DNA of 64,000 bases, taken from the NCBI GenBank assembly GCA_003586115.2, contig QVOM02000126.1, positions 58,594,456-58,658,455 of the forward strand, in the 5' to 3' direction. This DNA comes from Salvator merianae (lineage: Eukaryota > Chordata > Lepidosauria > Squamata > Teiidae). The position numbers and the translations under genes were made by a program. The notes under the pieces were generated by a model that saw only the letters and a program-made list of their open reading frames with translations, did no database searches and had not been told where the DNA came from. This document shows positions 34,741-47,021 of the stretch, piece by piece (the first letter of the stretch is position 1; each line of letters opens with the position of its first letter).

Positions 34741-37018
34741 CTATCGCAGGAACAAGCACCTAAGGGCAAGGGCATGAAATTGGGCTGTCCACAGGATCGC
34801 CACCTCACCAGGTGCCTGCATCACTGGATGTGGATTCTGCAAAACAGCCTGCAAAATGGAGAGGAGGGCACTTCCACAGAGGTGTCCACCCTCAACTGTC
34901 TGCCACCACAGCTGTGAAGCCACGGTCTCACTTGCTCATGAAATTATCTGGTTGATCTTGGACCCTTGGTGAGAGAGACATCTGTCAATTGCCTTGATTT
35001 CCTTTCTGACAGGATATAAGACTCACATTGTTGCTTTTAACACTGTATCTTCCATGCACATTATGCTTTTTAAAAACTGAAAAGATGGGACATTAGCAAA
35101 ACATAAGTTACTTAATAGATCACCTCTCCTGTTATGGAGCAGTAAGATTGATACAATTGACTGAGGATATTTTGCTATGAATGTCACAGATTAACAAGTG
35201 TCACCATGTAGTTTCCCATAGCTGGGACTTGTCTGTGGTGGCCCCTACCAGCTGATATTCATGGGATACCTGCAATTACATCTTTTAGATGGCAATTGCA
35301 GATATTCCTTTTTACCTAGCTCTTCCTGGTGTTTTTAATTATGCTTTTATAACATCCACTCTTCTGTTTGTTTTTACTGTAAACTGCTTTGAGATTTTAC
35401 AATGGGAAACTGTATTAAAATGTTTTAAACAAACAAATGAATAAATAATAGGCACCTAAGCATATTTATGTGTCTCCCCTTTCACAGCTCCCTGACAAAA
35501 CGGCTGATCATGGTACAAACTGACATCACTTAACTTTCTCTAATCTATCTTTGGCATTGAAATGTATTGCAGCACCATGACGGCACAGACGCATAATAGC
35601 ACAGAGCGCTTCCTCTCCCAATCAGGGCACATGAAAATGATTAACGGAGAGTTACTGATTTTACTAATTCCCGACAACCTGTAAGCATAAGTAAAACTGA
35701 AACACTTGCACGAGGCGCTTTACCCCCAAGCCCCTTAGGATAGATTTATATCCTCCTACATGCCCTCTCTGACAAAATAGCATAGCAGGGCATTCTGAAA
35801 AGCTGTTGTGTATTCTGACTATGGCCTGTCTGCAACAGCCCATAGGCACGCAAGCTGGTTCTGTGCATGCTGATAGGTAAGCAGCCCCTGCGTTTCACAC
35901 ACTGCATCACAGCTAAGATCCATAACTCTGCTAAGGGGCATTCTCCTCTTTGTAAACAACAACACAGAAACCAGAAGACAGGTATCAGGTATCCGCTGGC
36001 TAGATTCCTAAGCCATTTTGCTGCAGGGTCGTCTTAGCCTGCCACCATGGATCTGCAGTACACAAACATTTTATCCCATAATATTCTGTCCTGTCCCTAC
36101 AGTGTGCAAGGGACAGCAGGGAGAGGTACAGCCAGCTGAGGATGCTTCATGTGAAGTGGGAAAAGATGCTTTGTTTTCTTCCTCAATGAAGATGAATGAT
36201 GGCACAATATCAATAAACTGGTAATGATAAGCTGTCAGATCTATAGGCCACACAGACTATTAACAGAAAACGTTTAACCCCGCAATGCAAACCTATCTGA
36301 AACTACCTGTACATAATTAAGCAAAATCATTCATGCTTATGAAAGGATGGAAATGCAAAAAAAAAAAAAAAAAATCATTTCCATCTTCATACTTGGATTT
36401 TTTTTTCTGCAGCCAATAGAACAATTTGCTTATAATGCTTCTGGAGAGGGAGGGAGGGATCACAAAGCTTTCCCTCTGTCTTGCCATTAGGTTTTTTTTC
36501 TTCACTTGCCATTCTCAGTCCTTTTTTCATCATATGTCATGTCTTCTTAGACTGCATGCCTGAAGGCAGAGACGTGACCAGTAATACATTTTGTAAGCCA
36601 CTCTGGGAGCTTTTTATGGGTTTAAGAGAGAAATAAGTATGTGCTCAATCAATCAATCAATCAATCAATCCAGTTCTTCCACTGAACACTTTTAAAAATT
36701 GAGCCACACAAATGCATGGACATGCACAATTGCATTTCTTCAAGCCTGCATATGAATCCAAACATGCACACTTGCATGTATACAAAAACACACTTAGATC
36801 CTGGATACAAACTTGCAAAACTTTGCTCACCTATGTTTCTGCATTCTCCTTCCAAACAGAGGACAGAAATCCATATGGACCAGAACCAAAATCTTTCTCC
36901 TTTCTCTATCGTCTGTCCTAACTCTCATGTTACCTTTACTATGAGAGCTACAAACAGGAGTACTGGAAGGGACAACTCAACATATGTTCTGAGTGTTATT
37001 CTGCCAGTGGGTTGGAGG
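34741..37018. other. Intronic DNA, no gene recognised
   Basis: An L2-like tail lies at about 35380-35450 (TTTGAGATTTTACAATGGGA, then AAACAAACAAATGAATAAAT). There is a poly-A run at 36357-36374 and a (CAAT)n tract at 36646-36670. The remainder is plain. Confidence 0.45.
36646..36670. repeat. (CAAT)n microsatellite
   Basis: Six tandem CAAT tetramers. Confidence 0.95.
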
Positions 37019-37019
37019 G

Positions 37020-37155
37020 AGGATTATATTTTAAATATGTTTTAATACTTTATGTATTTTATCTTTTTATTATTGTGAGCCCCCCCCCCCGAACCTTTTG
37101 GAGGAGGGCATGGGATATAAATGCTTAAATAACAATAATAACAATAACAATATAA
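37020..37155 (+). mobile_element. L2-like LINE 3' tail
   Basis: It reads TTTTTATTATTGTGAGCC, a C run, then GGAGGAGGGCATGGGATATA, then AATGCTTAAATAACAATAAT. This is the L2-type end with an AAT-rich simple tail. It resembles 41300-41420. Confidence 0.65.
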
Positions 37156-37945
37156 ATAAGAATATCTGATATGCTGTGTGGTGGAGGGCACCAGGACCAG
37201 ATTTCTCCCATCACTGGCCATTGTCATTCCTTTCCCCTGAGTTAGCCCTGATGATACCTGAATACTTGAATATCCAGCAAACATGAGAACAAGATGTGAA
37301 ATTTGAAAGGATGGCAAAATTGTAGACAGGAAAGAGCAAAACGGGAGAAGCAACACAGAGAAGAAAACTCTGGGAGACCTTTGGGAGACCACAGAAGGCA
37401 GCTGATAGACTCCAATACCAGGGTAAGGAAACTGTGGCCTTCAGCCTGATTTCCAAAGCTCTCTTAAGTGACCAGATTACTGAGAAAAGTGTCCTATGCC
37501 TCCTCTGATGACAGCCCACTGTGTGCAGTGGAGGAGATAACAGAAGGATGAGGGGGAGTGAGTGACTTCATTCACCTTTTACCTCTAAAAATGCTTACTA
37601 TTAGCATATACCCCCCAATAGTCTTGAAGAGCCAGAAAGAAGTAAGCATTAAGGTCAGCCTTGCATCCCCAAATCCTAAATTCAAATCCCACAGGCTGAG
37701 AGATCCTCAGCAAACCACATTCAGACTCAGACGTCTATACATGACCCATCTCAATGAACAGAATCTCTACGTTCAAGGAAAGTCTGATAAAATACTGAAA
37801 ATCACCTGCTGGGAGTAATCAGTGCAAGGACACTTACCTTCTAGCTGACAAGGGGTATAGGGCAAGCTTCTGTGGGAATTCTATGATTTGGTCCAGCAGA
37901 GGGCTTTTTATGTTAAGAAAAGTGGCAATGTTGCATAGCAACTGA

Positions 37946-38043
37946 AGCCCTTTTTGCACTGGGCCTTATTCTGGAAAGAGGAGCCTGCCACCCGCATGCT
38001 AGTGCAGACTATGGCAGGTCCTGGGGCCAGTGCAGAAAAGATC
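37946..38043. mobile_element. MITE, family E, internally deleted, TGA duplication
   Basis: The left end AGCCCTTTTTGCACTGGGCC, then TTATTCTGGAA, matches 4541-4580. The right end GTGCAGAAAAGATC is the inverse of it. TGA lies on both sides (37943-37945 and 38044-38046). It is 98 bp against 180 bp for the fuller copy. Confidence 0.78.
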
Positions 38044-38689
38044 TGAGAGATTTCATCAGGTCTCAGCATTTTTCTTCCTCTCAAAGTTTTGTTTTCCTGG
38101 TAGGGAAAGCTTCTACCCAAATATGCCATTATTTATCATTTCTTTTGCTCGCTATCCCATTTCACCTGCAAGATCCCAGAAAACAAAATAAAGTCCCACC
38201 ACACTCACAGCAACAAGAATGGATTTTTGCACGTTTTACATTCTGACTTTCCTTCCGTACTATTTTCCTCACAACAACCCTGCACAACTACCCTGCAGTT
38301 GCTCCAAATCATCCCTCACAAAAGAGGCACTGTCCAAATCTAGTTCCCTCTGAAACTCAGCACTGTAGCCAACACACCACTTTGGCTCCATCTTGCAGCA
38401 TTTAGTAAAATATTCCCAGCCTAAGAGCCTGGACCAGACTATTGCAACCAAATTTCAGATAACACGATCCAGCGCCATGCAGTCAGAGCAAAGGGATATA
38501 TTTATACCTTTGGTTAGAATCACCTCCTGGCCTAGCTAGCTGACAAATTCAAGCTAAGACTCCTGCACCTACAAAGCCTCCAGTCGAGCCCTCTGGCAGA
38601 GAGGGATGTGAACCGTGCAGAGCCCAGATGGAGGAGCTCCACTTGGAATGCAGAGAGGCAGAGGGTTATTCCATCGCAGCAGCAGTGAA

Positions 38690-39130
38690 GTTTCCAATAT
38701 TGATTTTGGAGAACCATTAGAGTTGCTGAGTCATCGTATCGCGCCAGCCACCCAGCTAAGCCCCCAGTTCACTGTGCAGACGAAGGTCTTTTGAAGCAAA
38801 TAGCTCGATCGCTCTGTCTTATCTTGGGGGATGAGTCACAGTCAGCGTGCCCACCTTCTGCTGGTGTTATTATACTTCATAAGTGACATCGATCCGGCCA
38901 TTATTACTTTTTACCGCCCTAGAAGATTTAGCTCAATAATTAGGATCACCTTGAGGGCCAAACGCCAATTATTCGTACCGTCTTCCAGTGTGGGTTTTTA
39001 ATTCTTCCACTGGGAAATGCTGACTTGTCCTTGGCACAGACACCGTGGGAATATTTCCTACTCTAAGGCTGTTCTGCCTCTTCCCAGGGTCGCCTTAGGA
39101 CAAATCCTGACCTCACACTGATGCTTTTGC
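38690..39130. promoter_or_regulatory. Candidate intronic regulatory element
   Basis: A stretch free of repeats with mixed composition and several CpG. It has two AP-1/MARE-type sites, TGCTGAGTCAT (38724-38734) and TGAGTCA (38832-38838), and TAATTA-like pieces. It has the look of a conserved noncoding element, but conservation cannot be tested here. Confidence 0.3.
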
Positions 39131-39451
39131 CTTCAGAGAATTATTTTTAAGCAACCCTTTTGCTTAAATGGGAAGCACTACACTTGTAACCAGAGCTGTC
39201 ACCACACATTATGATTTGTGTGTTTGATTTTTTTTTTTTTAAAAAAAAGGAAAAGCAAACGTTTCTCTATTTTTCCTTCACATGATTTGTTTTGTTTGCT
39301 TATCAACAGAAAGCATTTCAGCAAGACTTGCTCATCCATGAGGCTACAGTATCACCTTTTATCGCCTTGAAATGAACAATACAGACATCCCTTATGTCAT
39401 CCTATGGATGTGAAACATCAGTATGTCAATGATAAGATACAAGGCCTGGTT

Positions 39452-39940
39452 GGACCACGCAAGGTATGTTCCATGGTCCTGCTCCACAGAAACAACTGGC
39501 CACAAGGACCCCACACCAAAGAGTGCTCCAACAGGAGACCACTTTCAAATGGTTCTCATTCTTGCTGCTGCTGTGCAAACAGTTGGCACTAGCACGCCTG
39601 GGCCAAACTGCATTCCAGAGCACAATGACATTCCACCGGGCTCCTGAAAATGACTGGGGCTGTTTCTGGGGGTGCTGCAAAATAGCCCTGGCCCACAACT
39701 GCGAGGGTGGGGATCTTTTGTTCCACAGTTTTGCAGGCCAGGTTGGGCAGGGCAGCTGCCATGCAGAAGACTGCCAATGTGTTCCAAGCAGCCTGCTGCA
39801 TTCATGACCAGGGATGCTTTTCCTGGGCCAGGACCACCCTCTGCACTGTGTGCCTACAACATGAATGTGAATCGTTCCAATGCTGCTGCAGAGAAGAGGT
39901 CGAGTTTCAGGGTATGGCAACGGTACCTCAGAAGCCAAAT
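39452..39940 (-). repeat. Interspersed repeat I, copy 2
   Basis: It carries long frames on several strands. The minus frame at 39426-39938 parallels the one at 22224-22604. No catalytic motif is seen. It is probably a noncoding DNA-transposon derivative. Confidence 0.5.
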
Positions 39941-40526
39941 CATCTTAATGCAATCCCAGAAACTTTCTGTGAGCAAATCAAAGTCATACTTTACCAAACA
40001 TTAAAAGAAAACCATGCTGATAAAAGCTGTGTAATACAAGGGAGGCCACATTTGATAACCATATAAAAGTAAAACCATGTCAAAGTATTGAACTAGTCTT
40101 TTGACATCTACTCAAGGTCACATTTTGTTCCTAGGAGTAAATTTGGGATGCAGGGTTTTGCCAGTTTCAGTTTTTCCCCATTCCTATTTTCCATCGGTTT
40201 GCAATGATCAGTTTGAAAACAAAGTTCAGGCAAATTCTTTAAAGCTTCCTATGCATTTTCTCAATATATGCATATATGTACAAAACTATGGCCCCCTGAT
40301 GATGTTCTACAACTTCCCCTAAAGCAGTGCTTTTTTTGTACACCATTTTCACTACTGTATATTTTCACAAGGATGTTTTGGTAGAGAAAACATGGTTAGT
40401 ACAAATTTTGAACAGATGCATTTTTATTTACATCTTGTTTCTGAAAGTTCTGAAAGATAAATGAAGTATTTTCCCATCCCTACTTCAAACCATGAAATGT
40501 GAATAGGCTCTAATTTGGGATACCGA

Positions 40527-40862
40527 AGAGACTGTAGCTCAGTGATAGAATAAACTGCCTGGAAAGTAGAGGATCCCCGGTTCAATTCCCAGCCTCTCCC
40601 TAGAAACAGGCAATGGCAAACCGCATCTGTGTCTCTGCGAAGAAAACTGCACAGAGGTGTCCATGGAGTTTGGAAGTAACTGAAGCCTAGTGGTAGAGCA
40701 AACTGCCTGGAAAGCAGAGGATCCCCGGTTCAATTCCCAGCCTCTCCCCAGAAGTAGGAAATTGCAAACCACTTCTGTGTCTCTTCCAAGAAAACTGCAC
40801 AGAAGTGTCCATGCAGTCAACCAGGAGTCAACCACGACTTGGTGGTACCCAACAGCAACAAT
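40527..40862 (+). mobile_element. Dimer of a tRNA-derived squamate SINE
   Basis: Two head-to-tail units start at 40527 and about 40677. Each has a tRNA-like head (A box TAGCTCAGTG; B box GGTTCAATTCC), then ACTGCCTGGAAAGYAGAGGA, GGCAATGGCAAACC-like and GAAAACTGCACAGA segments. The second unit continues to GGTGGTACCCAACAGCAACA, the full 3' end. The first stops earlier. Confidence 0.85.
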
Positions 40863-41185
40863 TTGTGATACAGTGTATGCTGTATTCTGCATGCAGACTG
40901 AGCAGGGTTTGTTTCTCTACTGCATGGTGGTAACAGCCAAAAAATAATCAAAACTATGCAGCTGCTTGAAGCATGTAACAAAGTGGAAAGTCCTGTTTAT
41001 ATAAATCTAGTTCTGACATCATCATCATCATCATTATTAACATTTTGAAAAAAATGCTAAAAGTTCAAACTAGCAAATATGGTACAATTCTTCTTTGTGC
41101 CCCATTTTAAGCAGGTCAATTCAAATAGAAAGTGCCTTTGCTTTCACAAATTCCATCCGTGCAAAAAGAATTTTTTAATTTATTT

Positions 41186-41199
41186 TATGTATGTATGTG

Positions 41200-41240
<41 letters not shown>
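41186..41240. repeat. (GTAT)n(GT)n(AT)n microsatellite
   Basis: ATGTATGTGTGTGTGC passes into a long AT run. Confidence 0.95.
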
Positions 41241-41241
<1 letters not shown>

Positions 41242-41299
41242 ACCTTCCTCTTCACCCAGACTTTTGATGCTTAGCTTCCTCTGAGCGTTGTCCTGCCGA

Positions 41300-41420
41300 G
41301 AGAGGGAGGGGGTTATATTTTAATGTATTTATGTTTTATGGTTTTAATATTTTTATCGTTGTGATCCACCCTGGGACCTGCGGGTGAAGGGTGAGATATA
41401 AGTACTCAAATAAAATAGTA
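41300..41420 (+). mobile_element. L2-like LINE 3' tail
   Basis: It reads TTTTTATCGTTGTGATCCAC, then GGGTGAAGGGTGAGATATAA, then AAATAAAATAGTA, homologous in layout to 37020-37155. Confidence 0.65.
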
Positions 41421-41459
41421 TATATATTATACATATTTCTCTCATTTAGCTCAACCATA

Positions 41460-41600
41460 ATGCATCTCTTGACATGCAGAATGTCCCAGGTTCAATCCCT
41501 GGCGTTTTCAGAGAAGAGGGCAAGGACAACCACTTACATGTTGTTGCCAGGAAAACTGCACCCAATGTTATCTGTGGAATTACCTGAACTCAAGTTCATC
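41460..41600 (+). mobile_element. Decayed copy of the tRNA-derived SINE
   Basis: It keeps GCAGAATGTCCCAGGTTCAA with the B box, AACCACTTACATG and CCAGGAAAACTGCACCC, in the order seen at 40677-40862. Confidence 0.6.
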
Positions 41601-42224
41601 TGGAAGCACCTTCACTATTCAAACATTGTCTTAAGATGTTGGGGGAATGGTATAGCTTTTTTCATTCACTTGCTACATTGACAGATAAAGAGCATATTCT
41701 CAATGCGTATTTTTAACCTAAGAGGTAACACGCAGGAAGAGGTCTGGATAATGTGCAGTAGGCATTTCTCCTGCCACTGGAGATTCACTGGAGTAAAGCG
41801 TGCAGGAAGTGAGAAGCAGAGCAGTGCCAATAAAACCCAATTAGATCAAACTGGTGTATCTTAGGAATTGTTCACATTAGTGCCTTTATGTGCAAGAGCT
41901 GCACAAATGTTGAAGAAACCTCTCCCAATGACCACATTATTTTGGAAGCAAGTACACAAAATGCATGTGGCACCCTGGCATTGAAACAAAAGAAACTTCT
42001 TGGAGCTTGCAATATGCACAATAAATAAAATGGCGGTGGGTCCAGTAAGCTCCCACATGTTCCTTTCAATTCAATGCCAGAGGAGCCTCGCTACCCTTCC
42101 CTGGGCCTCCAGGCTGGAAACGTAAAAAGAACATGGGATCCCCCGTGTAATTTTTACTTCCAATTAAGAGGCTGATAGACCACCAGATTTCCCCATGTGG
42201 CATTGGTGCTGTTTGGTAGTCTTG

Positions 42225-42435
42225 CCAAGAAAAAAGCACCTCAAAGGCAGCTCAGAGATGGCATCTGCCACACACTAGTGTACCCATCCCATCTCTAATG
42301 CAGATTAAAGGCCAGAAAATGTGCTTCAGAAATGCATTTGAGGTGGGCTGAAGTCGGGATGAGAACTCTAGTGCCACAGCCTACCGCCTCTCAGATACTT
42401 TGCTTGCTGTGTGTGAATGCACTCTTGGTAAAGCT
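42225..42435. mobile_element. MITE, family D, diverged
   Basis: CACCTCAAAGGCAGCTCAGA and CATCCCATCTCTAATGCAGA are the inverse of segments in 9210-9410. The right end GTGTGTGAATGCACTC resembles the GTGTGTGAATGCAACC end at 58960. The left end is unclear. Confidence 0.5.
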
Positions 42436-43874
42436 TCAGAGTCAAGGCCTGTCTGGCACGGATGAATCCTTGGGTAATTAGGTTACAACCTCACTGAAGC
42501 ATGCAAGTCCCAACATGACAACACAGCAGAGCCTATGGTGGGGACAAGCTGATAAAATGTGCGACCAACACAAAACAATAACAATACCACCACAACTAAA
42601 GACTGAACACAGATGCTCGTTTGCTCAAGCCTGTGCATTGCTTATCCCAACGAAAGCACCCTAGCTCCAGGTTCTCCAAGTGTGTTCCTCCACCATTCAG
42701 TCACTTCTTAATTCAGCACCTGGAACTGGCAGATGTGCAATTGCGTCAAGGAGGGTGGAAAGCTGATCACACTACAGTACTTGCCACAGAGCAGCTGTGC
42801 CAGTGAGGCCTGTTTAAGGTGGTTAATCAGCCAAGCCAGTTTCTAGGGGCAGTTTCTAAGAGAACAGGTTGTCTGTCATCCACAAAATTTGAGAAGCCAT
42901 GCCAGAACATCTCCCAGTAATTACTTGGGAATCCCTCTGCAAGAGCCCGGTGGGACTTCTGGTGCCATGCTTAATAGAGGAAACAGCTAAATTCTGGAGG
43001 AAGAGAGTGATATGTTGAAATTTGGCTCTTAGAAGACTCACGGCATGGTTGCCAACGTCAATCCTGACAGCTGGGAGACCAGAGTACAAATCTCCACCTC
43101 CCCATGAAAGTTCGGTGGCAGGATCTATTCTGTGCATCTCAGCCTAGCATACCTCATAGGGTTGTTGGGAGAGAGGAAGTGAGAAGAATTTTAAAAAGCA
43201 AAAATGAATAGGAGGAAGGTACATCCACCTGAATTCTTTGGAGAGGAATACAAATGCAGCAGCTAGCATGCTGTGGGCAAGACTGAAGCATCCTTTTTAG
43301 AAGTACTGCAAACAAGATATCTGAAATGTATAATTCATGTACAGGAGCCTGCTTTTCTTGTGTGCACATTTAGTTCCTTCCAAGAATGTATTTTTCCAGC
43401 GGAACTCCTCCTCAACACTTTTGCTGACAAACTAGACCACATCGTCAGCAAAGTAGTGGGGCCAGCATTGCTTCTTGCCAATCGCGCTGCAGGAGCAACG
43501 AGCCAATGGCTGCAGAAACAGATGATTTCACACTAATGGCTTACAGTAATATGATAACTATTGCATAGCCAGGAAAATTAATACGGACAAAATTCACAGC
43601 AACAGATTTATCTTAATTCCTGCCATCCCTTCCCTCTCCTGTCCTAACTACGGAATAGTATTGTACTTGGAGAAATTCACCAAAAATTAGTCTAGAATGC
43701 CAATCATTCTTCTCAGATTTGGAATTCTTCTTTGAAAAGTGTTTCCAACTGCATATTTTCTGCTTTCATATTTTGCATTTTAAGGAAATGCTAAATGGCT
43801 CATGCCATTATACAGACCTTCCAGATGATACAATCTGACTGACAGTAAAACAGACTATGGTAGATGGTGAAAGC
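42436..43874. other. Intronic DNA, nothing firm
   Basis: Only short open frames. A SINE-tail-like CTCATAGGGTTGTTGGGAGA occurs at about 43152. No gene is recognised. Confidence 0.4.
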
Positions 43875-44014
43875 CTCTTCTTTGCTGCAGGTTTTCAAGC
43901 AGAGCTGGATAGCTACATACCAGACAAGGATGGCATTGTAGCAGATTTCGTGAATCACCAAGGGTTGGTCTAGATGACCTTTGAGAAACTTTCTAGCTCC
44001 CTCATTCTGTGATG
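43875..44014 (+). mobile_element. CR1 3' end fragment
   Basis: GTTTTCAAGCAGAGCTGGAT, then GGGTTGGTCTAGATGACCTT, then CCTCATTCTGTGATG follow the CR1 ORF2 end and 3' UTR order, diverged from the three other CR1 copies. Confidence 0.7.
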
Positions 44015-44929
44015 TTAGAATGTGTGAAACAGACAAGTGGTAGAGCCAAAAAGAACATTAAAAAGAATCAAGTGTCTTTAGATGCCTAACATATTTCAGT
44101 TCTTGTTTGTTCACAAGTTCTGCAGGATACCATGCAATTAAATTTATGAATGATAAATTTACATTCTTTTCTTTGTTTTCTTGCAGAAGCTTAGATGGAA
44201 TTCTTCTAGGGGGAAAGGTTAAACAAGTCTGTTGCTTAACTTGATCAAACAACATGAAAAAGCAGAACAGTTGCCTACTTCTTGTAATACTCTCAGAAGC
44301 CAGCTTCCATTGCTTCGCTAAAACCCATTCACAGACTACCGTAACATTTTAAACGAAATCGTCTTAGATTATTACTAAAAAATATCGTTGGAAAGAGCCT
44401 TGCAATGTAAAAAGTATCTATCCATTTCCTCCCCTGCAGATCACAAACTTTGCAGGTCCTAGACCAGAGATTCTCCTGGGTTACAAACACTTAGCGGTGT
44501 GCAACATTTAGGGGTGCACAAAAAAAGTTGAATAATAGCCGGAAAAGGCAATTACAAATTGCAACATATACTTTTGAAATAGAAAGTATTAGGAAGGGCT
44601 CAATTTATGGGAATAGACTGCCAAGTACGGAAGTGAAAAAACGTTGGAGATCACCGTCCTAGATCAAAAGACAACACCCTGCTGGTAAGGGACGAATTCA
44701 GTTCTCAAGAGTTCACACACTGCCCCTGCAAATCGGGTCCAACCAAGCCAGAAAACACATTTCTTATAGAGACCGAAATCCCTGCAGTTAAAGTGGCAAA
44801 ATCCTGCTGCTAAGAAAATGCTAAGACTTCTCCGTTCTCCCATCACTAGCTATTTATCAGGATCAGACCCATCCAAAATCGGTTTCAGCAGTCCGCTCAC
44901 TTCCTTTAATATTGAATCCGGATCGAAAG

Positions 44930-46075
44930 GCATGCACCGAGAGCCGAGTCGCTCGGCCTCACCCTGGGGAGCTACGTGTATATTAAGTGTTTAGAGCTCA
45001 CATCGCATCGCACACCAAGCGGGAGCCGCACACCCTTGCAGCCTAGATAACAAGGGTGTTGCCTCTGAGCATGTGCAAGGCGCTTCCCTGGCGAAGCAAA
45101 CGGAGCGCGTTTCAGCGCGACCCATTCCTCCCGGACACTTCTCTGGCGCTCGCAGATAAGAACACAGAAGCGATGCGATCTCCCCTTTTCAGAAACTGGC
45201 ACTTCATGCAAGGGTGAGAGCAGGGGTGCCCCAGCAGGGAGAATAATTTCACTCCGTCGAGGAAATTGGGAAGAACCAGAGCTTCGAGGAAAGCTGCAAA
45301 GCTGGCAAACGGCGGAGCGAGCGAGGCTCCCGAAGCCAAGTTTGCTTTGCAGAGCGTGAAAAGGTGATAGAAGCCATGAGCAGCGGGGTGGGAACGGGGG
45401 AAGAGAGCAGCGCCCCAAAGTTTAAGGTGGGCTTGCGAGCAACAGCGAGGCGGCGAAGGAAGCCGTGAACGTGCGATGATGGGTAGCAGGATGGAAGGAA
45501 AAACATTGCTCGAGTCCGTCTCCCCGCGGGGATGAGCTCTGCAGCGGGAAATACCTGGAAGTCACCGCGACCAAGCTGGTAAGGGACGGAGCGAGAGCGG
45601 GCCGGCCGGCGGGCGGGGGTGGGGGAAATCCGTGGCTGGGCAGCTGATCGCGCAGAGCTGATTTTCAAAGGCACTGCCGGGCCGCCCGTACCCGGCCGTC
45701 CCGGTCAAGAACGGGGGAAGAAAGGAAAGCACTAAGCGCGTACGGAGGGAGGGAGGGGAAAGGGCGGGGTTAGAGAAACCCGCGCCCCCCCCTCTTCTGC
45801 CCCGCGCCACCACAGCAGCACTGCGGGGAAAGAGGACGCGCTCGCACGTGGGCTTCGCCGCTGCAGGCAAAGCGGCTCGAGGGCAAACAGCAAGGCTCTC
45901 TGCTGGCCGGGATGAAGGAGAAGCTTAGCTCGCTGCTAACACAGCCTCAAGCGGAGTTTAGGAGAGCATGCGCGGCCCCCTAGCTTGTTGCTCCGTCCGG
46001 AGCCGACCCTAAGCTTCAGCAGAGAGGGTCTGGGCAATGGGAGGGCATTCCTATAGGGTGGCGGCCAGGGGCCTC
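44930..46075 (-). promoter_or_regulatory. KCNS3: CpG island, probable KCNS3 promoter and first exon
   Basis: The only long single-copy CpG-dense block in the window, strongest at 45550-45850, with GC boxes (GGGCGGGG near 45763, GGCGGGCGGGGGTGG near 45608). KCNS3 must have a non-coding 5' exon, because an acceptor precedes its coding exon. In mammals that exon lies tens of kb upstream. On the minus strand CCAGG-GTGAGG (junction 44963/44962) and CCAG-GTATTT (near 45552) are possible donor sites. No TATA box is evident. The exon limits cannot be fixed. Long frames here (such as 45249-45674 on minus) follow from high GC and have no protein motif. Confidence 0.65.
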
Positions 46076-46229
46076 TGTGGTCACACTCTATGTTTAATCG
46101 GTTTCCGGGCCGCCTGTCCTCTGTTCTCAGGGATGATTACAAGCCAAAATGCATTTCTGTTTCTCCTCTGAACTATTCCCCTCCACCCCTGATTGGGACT
46201 ATTCTGTATTCGGATTATGCCAGCATTGA

Positions 46230-46406
46230 GGCTGTGATCAGACACAGGAAAAAAAAAACACATCTCTGAGGTGGGCTTAGAGAAGGCTCCTGGTGAGGTG
46301 GGATTGCTCTCTAGCCTGCCCCTCCCCCAAACATTCTATGCTGGAAGGATGGATGAGAGAAGATAGCAGACAGGAGGGCCACACTCTGAGGTGCCTGATC
46401 AGAGCC
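46230..46406. mobile_element. MITE, family C, with TGA target duplication
   Basis: TGA flanks both sides (46227-46229 and 46407-46409). The left end is GGCTGTGATCAGACACAGGA. The right end, inverted, is GGCTCTGATCAGGCACCTCA. The interior matches 56718-56977. Confidence 0.82.
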
Positions 46407-46409
46407 TGA

Positions 46410-47021
46410 GTCTCCTTCAGCTGCAAGACAGCAAAACAGCAAAAGAAGAACAAGGCGTGCCTCCCTCCCTCCAAGGTATAAGCAGGCGTCGACCCAGGGC
46501 TGCTGGTCTGTGTCACACTCTGCCACAACGTGGAGGGCAGTCTGTGGATTCTGGGGCCCGGAGCTGGAGGCACCAACCCAAGCTTGCCTGCCGTCATTCA
46601 CCCACTGCCGGCTGTGATCTGGCTACGTCACCCCAAAGGCTGTCTTGCCTCATCCCCGGGTGGTGTGAACTGGCCAATAACAGTCTGCGTTCTCTTCTGT
46701 CCCAAAACAGACTACCATGTTCTGGTGTGACACCAGGCGAGATTATTGCCCACCAGTACTTTCTTCATGGTCACGCCAGCCACTCTAGGAGTGTAACAGG
46801 TGGCCTAGTGACTAGAGCAATGGCTAGAGCACGTACTCACAGGCCTTCCTTGGTACTCTCCACACAACCTGAACCCACTGAGTCAGAAAGAAATGCCTCG
46901 TGGAAAGACTTATTTCCGCTGTCTATGCTCAATGCAGTTCCTGCTTGGAGTCTGGCCACTGCACAAAGTTTAAACATAGCCCCGTATGTCTTCAATTAGG
47001 ATGTCATTCGGTTGAATCCTA
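46410..47021. other. Upstream flank, no gene recognised
   Basis: GC-richer DNA with a 202-codon plus frame that begins inside the MITE at 46391. It has no motif and unlikely composition, so it is treated as chance. Confidence 0.4.

Noticed and set aside
45249..45870. Long minus-strand frames in the CpG island
   Set aside because: High GC removes stop codons. The proteins are Arg/Pro/Ser-rich with no motif.
46391..46999. 202-codon plus frame
   Set aside because: It begins within a family C MITE and crosses its right end into unrelated DNA. No domain is seen.
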